This document shows positions 6,037-6,655 of a stretch of 6,655 nt of DNA, one piece after another. Numbering within the stretch: position 1 is the first letter of the stretch; every line of letters starts with the position of its first letter. The notes beneath the pieces are model-generated. The model was not told the DNA's origin. It did no database searches and was given only the letters and a program-made list of their open reading frames with translations. This DNA is from Candidatus Hydrogenedentota bacterium (lineage in GTDB: Bacteria; Hydrogenedentota; Hydrogenedentia; Hydrogenedentales; JAEUWI01), in NCBI GenBank assembly GCA_030430835.1, contig JAUIKJ010000167.1, positions 1 to 6,655 of the forward strand. The letters are read 5' to 3'. The translations under genes were made by a program, and so were the position numbers.

Positions 6037-6655
6037 CGTGCCGGCCGCGAGACTGTAGATGACAAGTTGCGCACCGACACCTCGACATCGACGTGGTAGC
6101 CGGGATAGTCGCGGTCGTCGAGTTGCTCCTCGGGCACCGCGGCAATCTTAAACCGCTTGATCACCTCCAGGCCCAGATCCGGCAGCACCATGCTGAACGT
6201 CAGCTGGTCGGCCTGCGTGTCGTCCACAGCCCACACGCCGGTGCGGAGTTGCTCGTTCGCCAGGGCGAGGGCCACTTTGCCAGGCTCGTTGGGCCCCACC
6301 GAGGTGAGCGAAATCTCGCAGGTCGGGTGCTGCTCGAAATCGTCCGGCACCTTCTTGCTGTGCAGCAGGATGTTCTCCTGCTCCGGGCGAATCACGTCGA
6401 GCGGCTTACGGATCAGCGTGGTCGTGAGCGACTGCTTGTTCCCACTTCGTGTGACCTCGATGGAGACGCTTTGGCCCGGCCTGGTCCGCTCAAGCAATCG
6501 CTCGACATCCGCAACTTCGCCAATTTCGACCGCTTCGGAAGTGCCGACCGTGATGGCCGTGATCAGGTCGCCCGGCGTCAGCCCCAGGCTCGCCATGCGG
6601 TCGGGGTCCATCCACATGCGCATGGCATAAGCAAAGTTGGTCAGGACCTCGGCCT
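5943..6655 (-). CDS. Chimeric open frame: RND pump piece + PDZ + YidC-like periplasmic domain, open at window edge
   Basis: One frame runs from the window edge (first full codon at 6653) to TGA 5943-5945, 236 residues. Residues 1-24 (containing AYAMRMWMDPDRMASLG) match the porter domain of HAE1-type RND efflux pumps such as AcrB/MexB (YAMRIWLDPDRL-like). From LTPGDLITAI (25-34) it instead follows a PDZ domain: ADVERLLERTRPGQSVSIEV then TRSGNKQSLTTTLIRKP, to about residue 84. Residues 85-197 (PLDVIRP..., LTFSMVLPDLGLEVIKRFKI, YHVDVEVSVRNL) resemble the YidC periplasmic domain as found behind a PDZ domain in planctomycete-type proteins. Residues 198-236 are the Mce gene read in the wrong frame and have no meaning of their own. 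It is not likely to be a real single protein. The RND and PDZ/YidC assignments are from recalled family patterns. Confidence 0.55.
   Translation of the reverse strand, partial: AEVLTNFAYAMRMWMDPDRMASLGLTPGDLITAITVGTSEAVEIGEVADVERLLERTRPGQSVSIEVTRSGNKQSLTTTLIRKPLDVIRPEQENILLHSKKVPDDFEQHPTCEISLTSVGPNEPGKVALALANEQLRTGVWAVDDTQADQLTFSMVLPDLGLEVIKRFKIAAVPEEQLDDRDYPGYHVDVEVSVRNLSSTVSRPARCRSRSKAAIPTSGSFPPTARFLRGPPCSVA
6063..6074 (-). other. Junction between YidC-like fragment and Mce gene
   Basis: The minus-strand sequence GTGCGCAACTTG reads V-R-N-L, the natural end of VEVSVRNL in the YidC-like frame. Read from its third base it gives A-Q-L, the natural start of AQLVIYSL in the Mce frame. Upstream of it only the YidC-like frame makes sense, and downstream only the Mce frame does. 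Confidence 0.55.
6552..6584 (-). other. Junction between RND-pump fragment and PDZ domain
   Basis: The codons for GLTPGDLITAI fit both an RND porter (D-R-M-A-x-L-G-L-T-P-x-D-V-x-x-A-I) and a PDZ carboxylate-binding loop region (G-L-x-P-G-D-x-I-x-x-I). Before this point the sequence is RND-like; after it, it is PDZ-like with none of the QN-x-QVA residues expected next in RND pumps. Both partners stay in the same frame, so the join is silent. Confidence 0.45.

Noticed and set aside
5504..6058. Plus-strand open frame (184 codons) opposite the Mce gene, rich in serine
   Set aside because: It is the antisense of amphipathic helix codons, with no start signal or family pattern.

Overview
The window is GC-rich, densely coding DNA from a Gram-negative-type (diderm) bacterium. 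The diderm call rests on a signal-peptide protein, a lipobox lipoprotein of the Mce/PqiC transport type, an MlaD/Mce protein and an RND-pump fragment. One partial reading frame joins a PDZ domain to a YidC-like periplasmic domain. I associate that architecture mainly with Planctomycetota and relatives, so a PVC-like or similarly deep environmental lineage is my best guess, at low confidence. There are no rRNA or tRNA genes, CRISPR arrays or insertion sequences, and no intergenic gap longer than about 100 bases.

Layout. (1) Bases 2-1782, plus strand: the 3' end of a DUF1295 (steroid 5-alpha-reductase/ICMT-like) membrane protein. It overlaps by 4 bases the GTG start of a complete GPH-family (MelB/MFSD2A-like) cation symporter. 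(2) Bases 1730-2302, minus strand: a secreted chalcone-isomerase-like protein whose 3' end overlaps the symporter gene tail to tail by 53 bases. (3) A short divergent gap (2303-2405) separates it from a plus-strand pair: a PaaI-type hotdog thioesterase (2406-2936, TTG start with a strong ribosome binding site) and, 5 bases later, a 602-residue glycosyltransferase (2942-4750). (4) Bases 4763-6074, minus strand: a PqiC-type lipoprotein, preceded by the C-terminal two thirds or so of an MlaD/Mce substrate-binding protein, with a TGATG stop-start overlap. (5) Bases 6063-6655, minus strand: the sequence changes identity abruptly twice, from Mce into an out-of-frame PDZ + YidC-like fragment, and then into about 30 residues of an RND efflux pump.

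How the genes may work together. DUF1295, the GPH symporter and the CHI-like protein recall clusters around cyclopropane-fatty-acid-synthase-like enzymes, so a role in modified membrane lipids is a reasonable inference. The Mce/PqiC pair belongs to lipid transport between inner and outer membranes. The thioesterase and glycosyltransferase form an operon whose substrate cannot be read from the sequence.

The main anomaly is the right end. Three unrelated gene fragments in the same orientation are joined at short motifs compatible with both partners. This looks like a chimera (assembly or amplification artefact) or a real microhomology rearrangement. It should be resolved before anyone reads a 'fusion protein' into it. 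I do not see convincing evidence of a new defence or mobile system here.
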